The translations under genes were made by a program, and so were the position numbers. Positions 8,323-17,257 of a stretch of 64,000 nucleotides of DNA are shown here, one piece after another. The notes below the pieces were generated by a model. The model was not told where the DNA came from, did not search any database, and saw only the letters and a list, made by a program, of their open reading frames with translations. This DNA is from Paracoccus laeviglucosivorans. GTDB lineage: Bacteria; Pseudomonadota; Alphaproteobacteria; Rhodobacterales; Rhodobacteraceae. The stretch spans positions 1 to 64,000 of the forward strand of contig NZ_FXTK01000014.1 of NCBI RefSeq assembly GCF_900182695.1, in the 5' to 3' direction. The first letter of the stretch is position 1. Each line of letters opens with the position of its first letter.

Positions 8323-8600
8323 AAGTCTTTCCACCCAGTTGCGCCAGTCATTTCAGCTTTTCGTAGTTTGGCACAGCTGCATCTCAGCCGGGATCCCCTT
8401 GGCTGCTGAATAAGTATGCCTTTTGGTATTTTTCCAATTCATCCCCGGATTGCACCTGCAGTTGCGCAGTGGAGAATATTTCTTTTATATCAATTATATA
8501 CCGATCCGGCATCTATAGAATGTGCCATGTGACTATGGCCGGATTGACGGTCTGTCACGCCATTCTATGATGACCAAGGCGGGCAGGAGCATGGATCAAT
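8323..8600. promoter_or_regulatory. AT-rich leader of the HWE kinase gene
   Basis: No gene is seen. The stretch 8440-8510 is AT-rich (TTCTTTTATATCAATTATAT) and the likely place for the kinase promoter. A seven-codon frame, ATG at 8591 to TAG, overlaps the kinase TTG start at 8601 in another frame. Confidence 0.4.
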
Positions 8601-10010
8601 TTGGCAGAAAATAGCAGAGCGTCGGCGGCTATCATCCGCAGCTATCCTTGGGTGGATACCTCGCTTGGGCCACGGCATGATTGGCCCGTCTCATTGCAGG
8701 CTACGGTCGATCTGATGCTACCCGCGAAAGCGCAGATTGTGCTGTTCTGCGGCCCGGAATACGTCGCGATGTATAATGACGCTTATGCGCCTACAATTGG
8801 AGAAAAACACCCATTCGCATTGGGAAAGCCCGCAGCTCAGAACTGGGCCGAGCTATGGGATGATCTTGAGCCACTGCTTGCTCATGTCAGAAAGACCGGC
8901 GAAACCGTATCTGCGAGAGATCGCGAATTTTACATAGAACGTTTCGGTTTCCCTGAAACCGTCTATTTCGACATTTCCTATTCCCCGATTTGGGATGACG
9001 ACGGTAACGTCCATTCGGTATTCTGCATCGTCAGCGAAACGACCGAACGGGTTCATGCCTTGAACGCCGAGCGTCGGCTTGCTGCAATCGTGTCATCTTC
9101 GGATGACGCGATACTGGGCACGGATCTTAATCAGAACATAACCGCCTGGAACCACGGCGCGCAGGTCTTATACGGCTATAGCGCCGATGAAATGATCGGC
9201 CGCCCCGTCACCTTGCTTGTGCCGCCGGACAGGCCCGACGAAGAAAACGCCATCATGGCCAGAATTCTGGCGGGCGAGCGTGTCGAGCCTCATGAGACGC
9301 AGCGGCTTTGCAAAGACGGCTCACTTAAGGATGTCTCCCTGACCGTTTCGCCCATTCGCAACGAAGCGGGCATCATCATCGGCGCGTCAAAGATCGCGCG
9401 TGACATCTCTGAACGGAAAGAGGCGGAGCGCCTTCAACGGGTCCTGATGGCTGAGTTGAAGCATCGCGTGAAAAATATTCTGGCGAATGTGCAGGCGATC
9501 GCCCGGCAGACGTTTCGTTCCAGCGACGCAGCCGCCTCTGCCAGCTTCAGCGCGCGCCTGCGATCATTGTCGAGCGCGCATGACCTGTTGACCAAGGAAA
9601 GCTGGGAAGGCGCTGATCTTGCGGCGGTCGTATCCGTGGTCATCGACACATTTGATCCCGACCGCTTCAGCGTTACGGGACCGCGCCTGATGCTTCCGCC
9701 GCGCGCAGTCGTCGCAATCTCGATGGCACTGCACGAACTCGCCACGAATGCCGTGAAATATGGTGCGTTGAAGACGGCAGAGGGTCAGGTCTCAATCGCG
9801 TGGCAGAATGACGGAGAGGGCGGTTTTCAACTGATCTGGACCGAAAGGGGTGGCCCGACGGTTGCTTCGCCGCAGCATGACGGGTTCGGCTCGCTTTTGA
9901 TACGCGATGCGCTTGCGGTCGAATTGGCGGGCGCAGTGGAACTACAGTTCGAACCGGATGGTGTGCGCTGCGTGGTTACGGCGCCCGCCTTGCCGAAATG
10001 GGATGTATGA
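8601..10010 (+). CDS. PAS-domain sensor histidine kinase, HWE family
   Basis: This 469-residue cytoplasmic sensor kinase has an N-terminal PAS-like region (about 20-150), a PAS/PAC pair (about 155-275, with ITAWNHGAQVLYGYSADEMIGRP and GASKIARDISERKEAE), and a kinase core of the HWE type. The phosphoacceptor His is at about residue 288 in LKHRVKNILANVQAIARQT, the N-box is HELATNAVKYGAL, and IWTERGGP gives the W-x-E signature that names the family. There are no membrane segments. The start is a TTG at 8601 with CAGGAG about 11 bases upstream. No response regulator lies beside it, so it is an orphan that may serve a general stress or light/redox response. Its stop is three bases from the convergent racemase gene. 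Confidence 0.9.
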   Translation: MAENSRASAAIIRSYPWVDTSLGPRHDWPVSLQATVDLMLPAKAQIVLFCGPEYVAMYNDAYAPTIGEKHPFALGKPAAQNWAELWDDLEPLLAHVRKTGETVSARDREFYIERFGFPETVYFDISYSPIWDDDGNVHSVFCIVSETTERVHALNAERRLAAIVSSSDDAILGTDLNQNITAWNHGAQVLYGYSADEMIGRPVTLLVPPDRPDEENAIMARILAGERVEPHETQRLCKDGSLKDVSLTVSPIRNEAGIIIGASKIARDISERKEAERLQRVLMAELKHRVKNILANVQAIARQTFRSSDAAASASFSARLRSLSSAHDLLTKESWEGADLAAVVSVVIDTFDPDRFSVTGPRLMLPPRAVVAISMALHELATNAVKYGALKTAEGQVSIAWQNDGEGGFQLIWTERGGPTVASPQHDGFGSLLIRDALAVELAGAVELQFEPDGVRCVVTAPALPKWDV

Positions 10011-10013
10011 CGG

Positions 10014-11012
10014 TCAGACGATCATGAAGCCGTGGCGCAAGGGATCGTCGTCATCGACCAGAATGGTATTGTGACCAATGATCCGTGCCCATCCGCCGAT
10101 GCTGGACCGGATGCCGCGATAGGGGCCGACCATGACCTCTTCCTCGCAGATACCTTCGAAGATCGTGCCGATCAGGCTTTCGTTGCGGAAGGTCTGGCCG
10201 ATCTTCAGCCGACCCTTGCCGTGATGATGCGCAATCCGGGCCGAGGTCCCCGTGCCGCCGGGCGAGCGGTCGATGGCCTTGTCGCCGTAAAACACCGCGT
10301 CGCGACCATCGGAGTTCGGGCCGGGACCATCGCACCACAGCACATGTTCCACGCCGCAGATGCGGGTGTCTTCGGGATGCACGACCGTCTTGCCGATCTC
10401 GGCCAGCGCCTCGCGCAGCGCGCGGCTATGCGTCACGATCTGCGAGGCCGACATGCCGTCGAAACCGGACCAGTTCGCCTGCGGCTCGACCACGGCATAG
10501 AAGTTGCCGCCATATGAGATGTCCACGGTCAACGGCCCCATGCCCTGCACATCGACGGTGATGCCTTCGCTGTGCAGGAAGCTCGGCACATTGAACATGC
10601 GCACGCTTTCCACGCGATCGCCGTTCATCTTGTATTCGACATCGACGCGCCCGGCGGGCGTCTCGATTGCCAGCTTGCCGGGGGTCTTGGGCGTGACCAG
10701 CCCTTCCTCGATCACGACGGTTGACACGCCCATCGTGCCCGCGCCGCACATCGGCAGGCAGCCCGAGACCTCGATGAATAGGGCTGCGAAATCGCAATCG
10801 GTCCGATGCGCCGGGTAGATGATGACACCCGACATGATGTCATGGCCGCGCGGCTCGAACATCAGGGCGGTGCGAACCCAGTCATGATCGCGCAAAAACA
10901 GATCGCGCCGTTCAAAGATCGGCAGATGCGGCAGCAGGGGGGCACCACCCGCGACGACCCGGACCGGGTTGCCGCAGGTATGGCTGTCGATGCAGAAGAA
11001 ACGGTGGCGCAT
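10014..11012 (-). CDS. Proline racemase family protein (4-hydroxyproline epimerase-like), atypical active site
   Basis: This 332-residue enzyme belongs to the proline racemase superfamily (proline racemase, 4-hydroxyproline 2-epimerase, trans-3-hydroxyproline dehydratase). The first catalytic Cys is present at residue 89 in LPMCGAGTMG. In DRSPGGTGTSARIA the residue after Pro251, normally Cys (epimerase/racemase) or Thr (dehydratase), is Gly252. The fold is otherwise complete, with DSHTCGNPVRVV at the start. The ATG at 11012 lies one base after the permease stop and matches family length. It closes a nine-gene leftward block with a betaine-type transporter, an FAD oxidase, a DapA-like lyase and an aldehyde dehydrogenase, which suggests imino-acid catabolism. 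The reaction is uncertain because of the missing second acid/base. Confidence 0.85.
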   Translation of the reverse strand: MRHRFFCIDSHTCGNPVRVVAGGAPLLPHLPIFERRDLFLRDHDWVRTALMFEPRGHDIMSGVIIYPAHRTDCDFAALFIEVSGCLPMCGAGTMGVSTVVIEEGLVTPKTPGKLAIETPAGRVDVEYKMNGDRVESVRMFNVPSFLHSEGITVDVQGMGPLTVDISYGGNFYAVVEPQANWSGFDGMSASQIVTHSRALREALAEIGKTVVHPEDTRICGVEHVLWCDGPGPNSDGRDAVFYGDKAIDRSPGGTGTSARIAHHHGKGRLKIGQTFRNESLIGTIFEGICEEEVMVGPYRGIRSSIGGWARIIGHNTILVDDDDPLRHGFMIV

Positions 11013-11013
11013 G

Positions 11014-11847
11014 TCAGGCCCCTTTGCGTTTGCGGTCAAGTGCGCTGCGCGACAGGCGGTCCAGCAGCAGGGCGACAGCGACGATGGCAAGGCCAGCGCG
11101 CAGGCCCAGCCCCATTTCCATCCGCGTCAGGCCACGCGTCACTTCGGCCCCCAATCCGCCCGCGCCGACAAGGCCCGCCAATACGACCATGGCCAGCGAC
11201 AACAGGATGCACTGGTTCAGGCCGACCAGCAGCGTGGGTTTTGCGGCAGGCAGCTCGATCTTCCACAGGATGGTGCCGGGACGTGCACCGATGGCCTGAC
11301 CCAGTTCCTTCAGATCGTTGGGGACGCCGCGAAACGCCAAGGTCGTCAGGCGCAGCATCGGCGGGATACCATAGACGATCGTGGCGATGATCGCAGGCAC
11401 GCGGCCAAGGCTGAAGATCATCACCGCCGGGATCAGGTAAACCCATGGCGGCACGGTTTGCATGATGTCAAGAATGGGGCGCAATGCCGCCTCGACCCGG
11501 CGGCGGCGGGCAGCGACGATGCCCAGCGGAAAGGCGATCAGGACCGAAATCGCGACTGCAAGCACGACCAGCGCGATGGTCTGCATGGATGCGGTCCACA
11601 GACCCATCAGCCAGCAAAAACCCAGACAGCAGGCCGCAAGGATCGCGGCGCGAATGCCGACGGCCAGCACTGCGGCCAGCACGACGACCGCGATGACGGC
11701 GGGGGCGGGCAGGGTCAGCAGCGCCGTCTCGATCCCCGTCAGGACGGTTTCGATGATGCGGCTGATCACGGCAAAGATCGGGTGGAAATTCGTGTTCAGC
11801 CAGTCGACGGCGGGGGCAAGGAATGCTCCGGGGGAAATCTGGTTCAT
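11014..11847 (-). CDS. ABC transporter permease, glycine betaine/proline (ProW/OpuAB) type
   Basis: This 277-residue inner-membrane permease has about six helices and the binding-protein-dependent transport domain in the second half. The cytoplasmic coupling loop is seen in the region PNDLKELGQAIGARPGTILWKIELPAA, and LVGLNQCILLSLAMVVLAGLVGAGGLG is characteristic of the ProW/OpuAB family. It overlaps the upstream permease gene by four bases and is clearly homologous to it, so the transporter channel is probably a heterodimer. The next gene downstream, the racemase-family enzyme, begins one base after its stop, so the two are cotranscribed. Confidence 0.9.
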   Translation of the reverse strand: MNQISPGAFLAPAVDWLNTNFHPIFAVISRIIETVLTGIETALLTLPAPAVIAVVVLAAVLAVGIRAAILAACCLGFCWLMGLWTASMQTIALVVLAVAISVLIAFPLGIVAARRRRVEAALRPILDIMQTVPPWVYLIPAVMIFSLGRVPAIIATIVYGIPPMLRLTTLAFRGVPNDLKELGQAIGARPGTILWKIELPAAKPTLLVGLNQCILLSLAMVVLAGLVGAGGLGAEVTRGLTRMEMGLGLRAGLAIVAVALLLDRLSRSALDRKRKGA

Positions 11848-12686
11848 TTCGCACCCCGCTTGGTCGCAGCGCTTTGTGTCAGGCGGTCCAGCATCATCGT
11901 CAGAATGACAATGGCGATGGACGCATTGATCGAGGTCGCGATGTCCAGCGTGCGGATCGCGCCATAGATCGTTTCCCCCAACCCGCCCGAGCCGACGATG
12001 CCCGCAATGACGACCATGCCGAATGCCATCATCAGGCTTTGGTTGATGCCTGCCATGATCGCAGGAACGGCGAAGGGCATTCTGATCTTCCAGAACATCT
12101 GCCAGCGGCTGGTGCCGACGGCCTGTCCCAGTTCGATGAATTCATTCGGTGTCATGTGGATGCCCAGTGAGGTCAGGCGGATTGCGGGCGGCATTGCGAC
12201 GATGACCGTCGCAATCAGCGCGGTTGCGGGACCAAAGCCCAGCAGCGCGATGGCCGGCAGCAGATAGATATAGGGTGGCAGCGTCTGGATCAGGTCCAGC
12301 ACAGGAACCAACGCGCGATCAAGGCGTGGCATCAGACCGGCGGCGACGCCGATCGGCAGGCTGATCGCCAGCGCGATCACGGTGGCCGCGATCACCAGAG
12401 CCAGCGTGCTCATGGTTTCGTCCCAAAGGCCCATCCATGCGCAGCAGGCCAAGGCTGCGGCGATGCCAGCGGCAAAGCCAATGCCCAGCAGGCGCCATGC
12501 CAGAAGCCCGGCGATGACGGCGATGACGTAGAAAGGTGGTAGGGTCAGCAGCCACAGCACGCCGTCATACAGCCCTTCCAGCACCGTGCGGATGAAATCG
12601 AACAGAAAGGCCGCATTATCGCTGAGCCAGTAGAGCGCGTTGTCCACCACCTCATCGAAACCGGCCACAAAGGCAGATTGATCCAT
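11844..12686 (-). CDS. ABC transporter permease, glycine betaine/proline (ProW/OpuAB) type
   Basis: This 280-residue permease is the second membrane subunit of the quaternary-amine-type transporter. The N-terminal part (FAGFDEVVDNALYW-like) is amphipathic, followed by six or so hydrophobic helices. The coupling segment lies around TPNEFIELGQAVGTSRWQMFWKIRMP and the family signature MAGINQSLMMAFGMVVIAGIVGSGGLGE follows. It aligns over its whole length with the neighbouring permease and probably arose with it by duplication. It sits 11 bases after the ATPase gene. Confidence 0.9.
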   Translation of the reverse strand: MDQSAFVAGFDEVVDNALYWLSDNAAFLFDFIRTVLEGLYDGVLWLLTLPPFYVIAVIAGLLAWRLLGIGFAAGIAAALACCAWMGLWDETMSTLALVIAATVIALAISLPIGVAAGLMPRLDRALVPVLDLIQTLPPYIYLLPAIALLGFGPATALIATVIVAMPPAIRLTSLGIHMTPNEFIELGQAVGTSRWQMFWKIRMPFAVPAIMAGINQSLMMAFGMVVIAGIVGSGGLGETIYGAIRTLDIATSINASIAIVILTMMLDRLTQSAATKRGAK

Positions 12687-12697
12687 CGCCTCGGCCC

Positions 12698-13774
12698 TCA
12701 GGCTGCGCGGGACGCATCGGCGGTTTCGCCGCGCACGCCCAAAAGCAGGTTTCGGATGGTGACGATGCCGACGATGCCGCCATTGTCTGCAATGGCCACG
12801 GCATCGCTGTGGCCGCCGGTGATCGCGCCGATCAGCGCGTCTATGTCGGCATCGGGGGCGCAGCGGGGCAGGGCATCGACATTGCCCGCATAGCCCGCAA
12901 CCGGGGCCATCAAGGAATGCGCCTTGACCAGATGCAGGCGGGAGATACCGGCGACGAAATCCGCGACGTATTGGTCGGCGGGGTTCATCACGATTTCCTC
13001 GGCGGTGCCGACCTGGATGATCACGCCGTCCTTCATGATCGCGATGCGGTCGCCGATGCGGATCGCCTCGTCCAGATCGTGGGTGATGAAAACGGCGGAT
13101 TTACCCAAGTCCTTGGTCAGCTGGCGGAATTCGTCCTGCAACTGGCGACGGATCAGCGGGTCCAGCGCGCTGAAGGGTTCGTCCATCAGGATGATCTCGG
13201 GGTCCGAGGTCAGCGCGCGGGCCAAACCGACGCGCTGCTGCATACCGCCCGAAAGTTCGGACGGATACCGCTGCGTCCAGTCGGCAAGGCCCACCTTGGC
13301 CAAGGCGGCTTCAGCCGCGCGGTTACGCTCGTCACGGCCGACGCCCTGCACCTCCAGACCGAAAGCCGCATTTTCCAGCACATTGCGCTGCGGCAGCAAT
13401 GCGACTGACTGGAACACCATGCCGATGTTCTTGGCGCGCATCTGCCGCAGGTCTGCATCGTTCAATGCCGCGATGTCGCGACCCTTGACCAGGACCTTGC
13501 CAAGGCTGGGGGCGATCAGGCGGTTCAACAGCCGGATCAAAGTTGACTTGCCGCTGCCCGACAGACCCATGATGCAAAAGATTTCACCGCGGCGCACCTG
13601 CAACGATGCATCGGACACGCCGACGACGCAGTTGAATTCCTGCAGGATCTGCTTCTTGGTCAGGCCGCGCTGCGTGATCGAGCGGATTGCTTCGGTGCTT
13701 TTCTCGCCAAAGACCTTCCAGACGGACTGGCAGTCGATCAGCACCTCGGCCGCGTCAGAGTTCTTGATGTCCAT
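12698..13774 (-). CDS. ABC transporter ATPase, glycine betaine/proline (ProV/OpuAA) type with CBS domain
   Basis: This 358-residue ATPase energises the transporter. It has Walker A GLSGSGKSTLIRLLNRL, the signature LSGGMQQRVGLARAL and Walker B ILMDEPFSALDP, and an N-terminal extension (VFGEKSTEAIRSITQRGLTK) typical of quaternary-amine transporters. The C-terminal 70 residues form a single CBS-like domain (DAVAIADNGGIVGIVTIRNLL), the module that senses ionic strength in OpuA-type systems. I start at the ATG at 13774, preceded by AGGG, where homology begins. The frame is open about 39 codons further upstream into the binding-protein gene. Confidence 0.9.
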   Translation of the reverse strand: MDIKNSDAAEVLIDCQSVWKVFGEKSTEAIRSITQRGLTKKQILQEFNCVVGVSDASLQVRRGEIFCIMGLSGSGKSTLIRLLNRLIAPSLGKVLVKGRDIAALNDADLRQMRAKNIGMVFQSVALLPQRNVLENAAFGLEVQGVGRDERNRAAEAALAKVGLADWTQRYPSELSGGMQQRVGLARALTSDPEIILMDEPFSALDPLIRRQLQDEFRQLTKDLGKSAVFITHDLDEAIRIGDRIAIMKDGVIIQVGTAEEIVMNPADQYVADFVAGISRLHLVKAHSLMAPVAGYAGNVDALPRCAPDADIDALIGAITGGHSDAVAIADNGGIVGIVTIRNLLLGVRGETADASRAA

Positions 13775-13833
13775 GTTACCCTGTCGTGCTTTTTTAAGTT
13801 GTGGGCGGCCCCGCAACAGGAGCCGCCGGATTT

Positions 13834-14685
13834 TCAATAGGATTTGATGTTTTCCCAGCGACCGATTAGATCGGCATGGGCGGCAGTCCAATCGGCAATC
13901 GCCTGATCCATCGTCTTGCCGTCATTCACAGCGGCGTTGATCGCGGTAATGTCGGCAAGCGGGACATAGACGCTGGCGATCGTCTCGCGCGCCTCGGGGT
14001 TTTCCTCGGAGAAACCCTTTTGACCGATCCAGTAATAGCTTTGCGGCGGGGGGAAGACGCCCTTGGGATCGGCCAGATACTTGATGTCGAATTTCTGGGC
14101 CATCCACGACGGCTCCCAGATCGTGACGGCGATCCATTCCTGACGATCGGTTGCCGATTTCAGCGCAGCGGTCATTGCGGCGGTCGAACCTTCGACCAGC
14201 TGCAGGTTCAGCCCGTATTCCGAAACGGCGTTGCCCGCATCACGCATCAGGCCCGAGCCCGGCTCGATGCCGACGATCTTGCCGCCGAACTTGTCGGCAT
14301 TTTCGTTCAGCTGCTCAAGCGAATCGATGGGCACGTATTTGGGAACCGCGATGCCCTGATACAGCCCGTGCGATGCGGGCGAGATCTTCTCAAGCCGGTT
14401 CTTGTTGCGCTGCCAATAGTCCTGCGCGACGTAATCGGTCTGCGAGGCCATGATCTGCACATCACCGCGGGTCAGCGCCGCGTAGGCGATGCCCCATTCG
14501 GAAAACTCGGTGACCTCTACGGTGAAGCCCTTGTCCTCAAGCACCTTTTTGGTGATTCCGGTGATCGGGGTCAGGTCTTCCCAGGCCATGGTGCCCATCT
14601 TGATCGTCTTGTCTTGCGCCATTGCCGGCGCGGCAAGACCCAACGCCACGGCGCTGGCAAGAAGGGCTTGGAACAGTCTGCGCAT
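13834..14685 (-). CDS. Periplasmic glycine betaine/proline-type substrate-binding protein (OpuAC family)
   Basis: This 283-residue secreted binding protein delivers the substrate to the ABC transporter encoded downstream. A signal peptide of about 22 residues ends at AAPAMAQ-DKT. The mature part contains the family pattern MGTMAWEDLTPITGITKKVLEDKGF and aromatic residues (YYWIGQKGF, WEPSWMAQKF) that in OpuAC and ProX proteins form the cage for quaternary amines. Two ATGs lie in tandem, at 14688 and 14685. The GGAGG upstream is better spaced from 14685, so I use that one. The ligand could be a betaine, proline betaine or hydroxyproline betaine. Confidence 0.9.
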   Translation of the reverse strand: MRRLFQALLASAVALGLAAPAMAQDKTIKMGTMAWEDLTPITGITKKVLEDKGFTVEVTEFSEWGIAYAALTRGDVQIMASQTDYVAQDYWQRNKNRLEKISPASHGLYQGIAVPKYVPIDSLEQLNENADKFGGKIVGIEPGSGLMRDAGNAVSEYGLNLQLVEGSTAAMTAALKSATDRQEWIAVTIWEPSWMAQKFDIKYLADPKGVFPPPQSYYWIGQKGFSEENPEARETIASVYVPLADITAINAAVNDGKTMDQAIADWTAAHADLIGRWENIKSY

Positions 14686-14920
14686 CATTTCCTCCGCTAT
14701 TGTCCGTCGGGCATAGCTTTTCCGGCACCGCGAACGCGCTTGCGGTGGGGCTGGCCGGATCACCCGGACGAGATTTGCTATTTTGGGGGTGTCATCCTTG
14801 TCGATCCAAAGCGCCCCGCCGCCTTGAATTGATCAATTTATCCCCAAGCCTCGTTGCGCGGGCAAACGAGATTTTGCATCAGTTCGGCATTAGCAAAACT
14901 GCGCCAGCGCCGGGATTGCA
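14686..14920. promoter_or_regulatory. Intergenic region between LysR and transporter genes
   Basis: This 235-bp gap is the largest inside the nine-gene block and contains an AT-rich stretch (TTGATCAATTTATCC near 14827-14841). It probably carries an internal promoter for the transporter and racemase genes, controlled by the LysR protein encoded just upstream. Confidence 0.4.
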
Positions 14921-15886
14921 TCAGGCTGGCTGCGTAAGCCCGTAACCGCGCATCTGGTCGCGCGCTGCATCCAGCGCATATTCGACAAAGGCCGACACGA
15001 TCGGACGCTTAAGCGATTTTTGCTTGCAATTCAGAAAGTTGCCACGCCCTGCGCTGATCGGTGTAGGATGGGCAAAGACCAGTTCGCCCGATGTAATCAA
15101 GGCATAGACCATCGGATGCCAGCCCAGCATCACGCCTTCGCCTGCCAGCGTGGCGGACATCAGCAAGCCGACCTTGTTGGTGCTGAGGCTGGACGGTGCC
15201 CGCGACCATTCCTGACCCTGTGCGCGAAACCACTCGGGCCAGCCCAGCGGTTGCCAGCCGATGGCGTCGGCGGTCCAGTGGCGGTCGTGAAGGTGCAGCA
15301 GATTTACCCGGTTCAGACTGTCCACGTCATCGAATGGTCCGAATCTGGCCAGAAATTCGGGGGTGCAGACGGGCTGTGCGGCCTCGGGAAACAGGAAATG
15401 CAACACCTCGCCAACCTCGCAGCGTTCGTTGCCGCACAGGATTGCGATGTCGACCTCGGCGTAGTTGCGCAGATTGTCATCCTCGTCCGAGGCGAAGACG
15501 ATGAACCCCACTTCGGGATGGGCTGCGCGGAAACGGTCGATCAGCGGCTGCAGCCAGAACTGCGACATGCCATCGGTGGCCGATATTGTGACGGTCTGCG
15601 GCCCCTGATCTTCGGACAGTGTGGCCACGGCGGCGCTGATCGTGTCCAGCCCGTCGGTGACTGCGCCGAACAGGTTCACGCCTTCGGGGGTCAGCTCCAG
15701 CGCATTGTGTTTGCGCACGAACAGCGCCACGTCCAATGCGCGTTCCAGCAAGCGGATCTGCTGACTGACCGCGCCTTGGGTGACGTTCAGTTCCTTTGCC
15801 GCAAGCGTAAAGCTCAGATGCTTGGCCGCCACCTCGAATGTCGCGAATGACCCAAGCGAGGGCAGGTAACGGCGCTTGATCGGCAT
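14921..15886 (-). CDS. LysR-family transcriptional regulator (GcvA-like)
   Basis: This 321-residue regulator has the GcvA-type N-terminus: LPSLGSFATFEVAAKHLSFTLAAKELNVTQGAVSQQIRLLE is a winged helix-turn-helix, followed by a LysR substrate-binding domain (about 95-300). It lies inside the catabolic block, after the FAD oxidase and before the transporter, so it is very likely the local regulator responding to the imported compound or a breakdown product. I use the ATG at 15886 because GGGAG lies at good distance upstream. Another ATG is five codons earlier. Confidence 0.88.
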   Translation of the reverse strand: MPIKRRYLPSLGSFATFEVAAKHLSFTLAAKELNVTQGAVSQQIRLLERALDVALFVRKHNALELTPEGVNLFGAVTDGLDTISAAVATLSEDQGPQTVTISATDGMSQFWLQPLIDRFRAAHPEVGFIVFASDEDDNLRNYAEVDIAILCGNERCEVGEVLHFLFPEAAQPVCTPEFLARFGPFDDVDSLNRVNLLHLHDRHWTADAIGWQPLGWPEWFRAQGQEWSRAPSSLSTNKVGLLMSATLAGEGVMLGWHPMVYALITSGELVFAHPTPISAGRGNFLNCKQKSLKRPIVSAFVEYALDAARDQMRGYGLTQPA

Positions 15887-15910
15887 GACGGCTCCCTTCA
15901 TTCAGGCAGC

Positions 15911-17257
15911 CTATTCTAGTCGGGTTTGCCATTCCTTCCAGCGAAGATAGGCATTGGCGCCTATCGTGTCGAAGGGATGTGGCGGCAGGCGCGATGGTTC
16001 GCCCTCGGCGGAAAAGAAATCGGTGACTGCGCTGGTTTGCCCGCAGGCCAGTTCGGCTGCCCCGATGCCCGTCAGCGTGCTGCGCGTGGTGCCCAGCCCG
16101 TTATCGACGCAGGCCGCAAACAGCCCCGGTTCCAGTTCCCGCATGACCGAGACGTTGTTTTTAGCCAGACACAGATGCCCCGACCAGCTATGCGCAAAGG
16201 GCACGTGCTTCAGCTTGGGAAACCGCGCGTCGAATTTCTGGCGCATGTGGGCCACCAGCCGGTCCAGATCAGCGCGGCTGGTTTGCATGTTCGGTCGGTA
16301 ATAACCGCCCTGGCGGATGATGATGCGGTTGCCACCCTGCGCCGGGCCGATCCGGCGCACGGTCGTCCCCATCGGATCGGCCGGGGTCGCCCCCCAGCAT
16401 TCCTGACCGCCAAGCGCCCGCACGCTGTCCGCATCCAGTTCTTCGGTGATGCAGGCGTTCAGCATGATGTGCATCAACTGGCCGCGTTTGAAGCCGAAGC
16501 TTTCCAGATGGCCGTTATTTGCAAGGATCATCTTCTTGGCGTTTAGCGTGCCGTGGGCCGTTTGCGCCCGCCATCCTTGCGCCGTCGTTTCGATATTCAA
16601 CACGGCAGAATTTTCAAAGATCCGGATGCCGCCGCGTTCCAGCCCGGCAGCCAGCCCCTGAACGTAGCCCGCCGGTTGGATCATCACCGTGCCGGGCGTG
16701 TAAAGGCCGTCGCGGTAATAGGACGATCCTGTGATCTGCTGCATGGCCTTGGCGTCCAGCATCTTGTGCGGCTCGCCCAGTTTGCGCAGATGCTGCGCAT
16801 AGCTGGCATTTGCGGCGCTGCCTGCGGCGGATGCGGCGGCATTGATCTTGCCCGCCCGCTGGAAATAGCCAGCCGGAATGCCATAATCTTGGACGTTTTC
16901 GGCGGCAAACTCGATGGCATGGCGGTTCAGCCGCGTCAGTTGCTGGTCATGGCTGTCGCCCGCCCCGGCATAATCGCCCGAGGTCAGTTCATGCGGCAGG
17001 TCGATCATGAAACCGGAATTGCGCCCGGTTCCACCTTCGGAAATCCGCGCCGCGTCCAGAATGACGACGCGCAGCGTCGGGTCGATCTGATGCAGGCGGC
17101 GGGCCGCGGAAAGCCCCGCAAAGCCGCCGCCGACAATGGCAATATCGCAGTCGGACTGCCCTTCCAGCCGCGCACGGGGCGCGACTGACGGCAGGATCAC
17201 GCTCCACCCCGCAGGTCCGTTGAATACGGGGGTGCGGCTGGCCTTATGCGCCCCCAT
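15911..17257 (-). CDS. FAD-dependent amine/imino-acid oxidase (DAO family, PuuB-like)
   Basis: This 448-residue flavoenzyme has a dinucleotide-binding motif CDIAIVGGGFAGLSAARRL at about 37-55 and the motif GGTGRNSGFMIDLPHEL typical of the gamma-glutamylputrescine oxidase and related DAO oxidases. It ends with a conserved glycine-rich part (DNGLGTTRSTLTGIGAAELA). It should oxidise a C-N bond to an imine. In this operon a D-hydroxyproline or related imino acid, or a demethylating betaine step, is plausible. Its ATG overlaps the TGA of the aldehyde dehydrogenase gene by one base, so the two are coupled. PuuB and PuuC are also neighbours in putrescine pathways, so polyamines cannot be excluded. 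Confidence 0.82.
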   Translation of the reverse strand: MGAHKASRTPVFNGPAGWSVILPSVAPRARLEGQSDCDIAIVGGGFAGLSAARRLHQIDPTLRVVILDAARISEGGTGRNSGFMIDLPHELTSGDYAGAGDSHDQQLTRLNRHAIEFAAENVQDYGIPAGYFQRAGKINAAASAAGSAANASYAQHLRKLGEPHKMLDAKAMQQITGSSYYRDGLYTPGTVMIQPAGYVQGLAAGLERGGIRIFENSAVLNIETTAQGWRAQTAHGTLNAKKMILANNGHLESFGFKRGQLMHIMLNACITEELDADSVRALGGQECWGATPADPMGTTVRRIGPAQGGNRIIIRQGGYYRPNMQTSRADLDRLVAHMRQKFDARFPKLKHVPFAHSWSGHLCLAKNNVSVMRELEPGLFAACVDNGLGTTRSTLTGIGAAELACGQTSAVTDFFSAEGEPSRLPPHPFDTIGANAYLRWKEWQTRLE

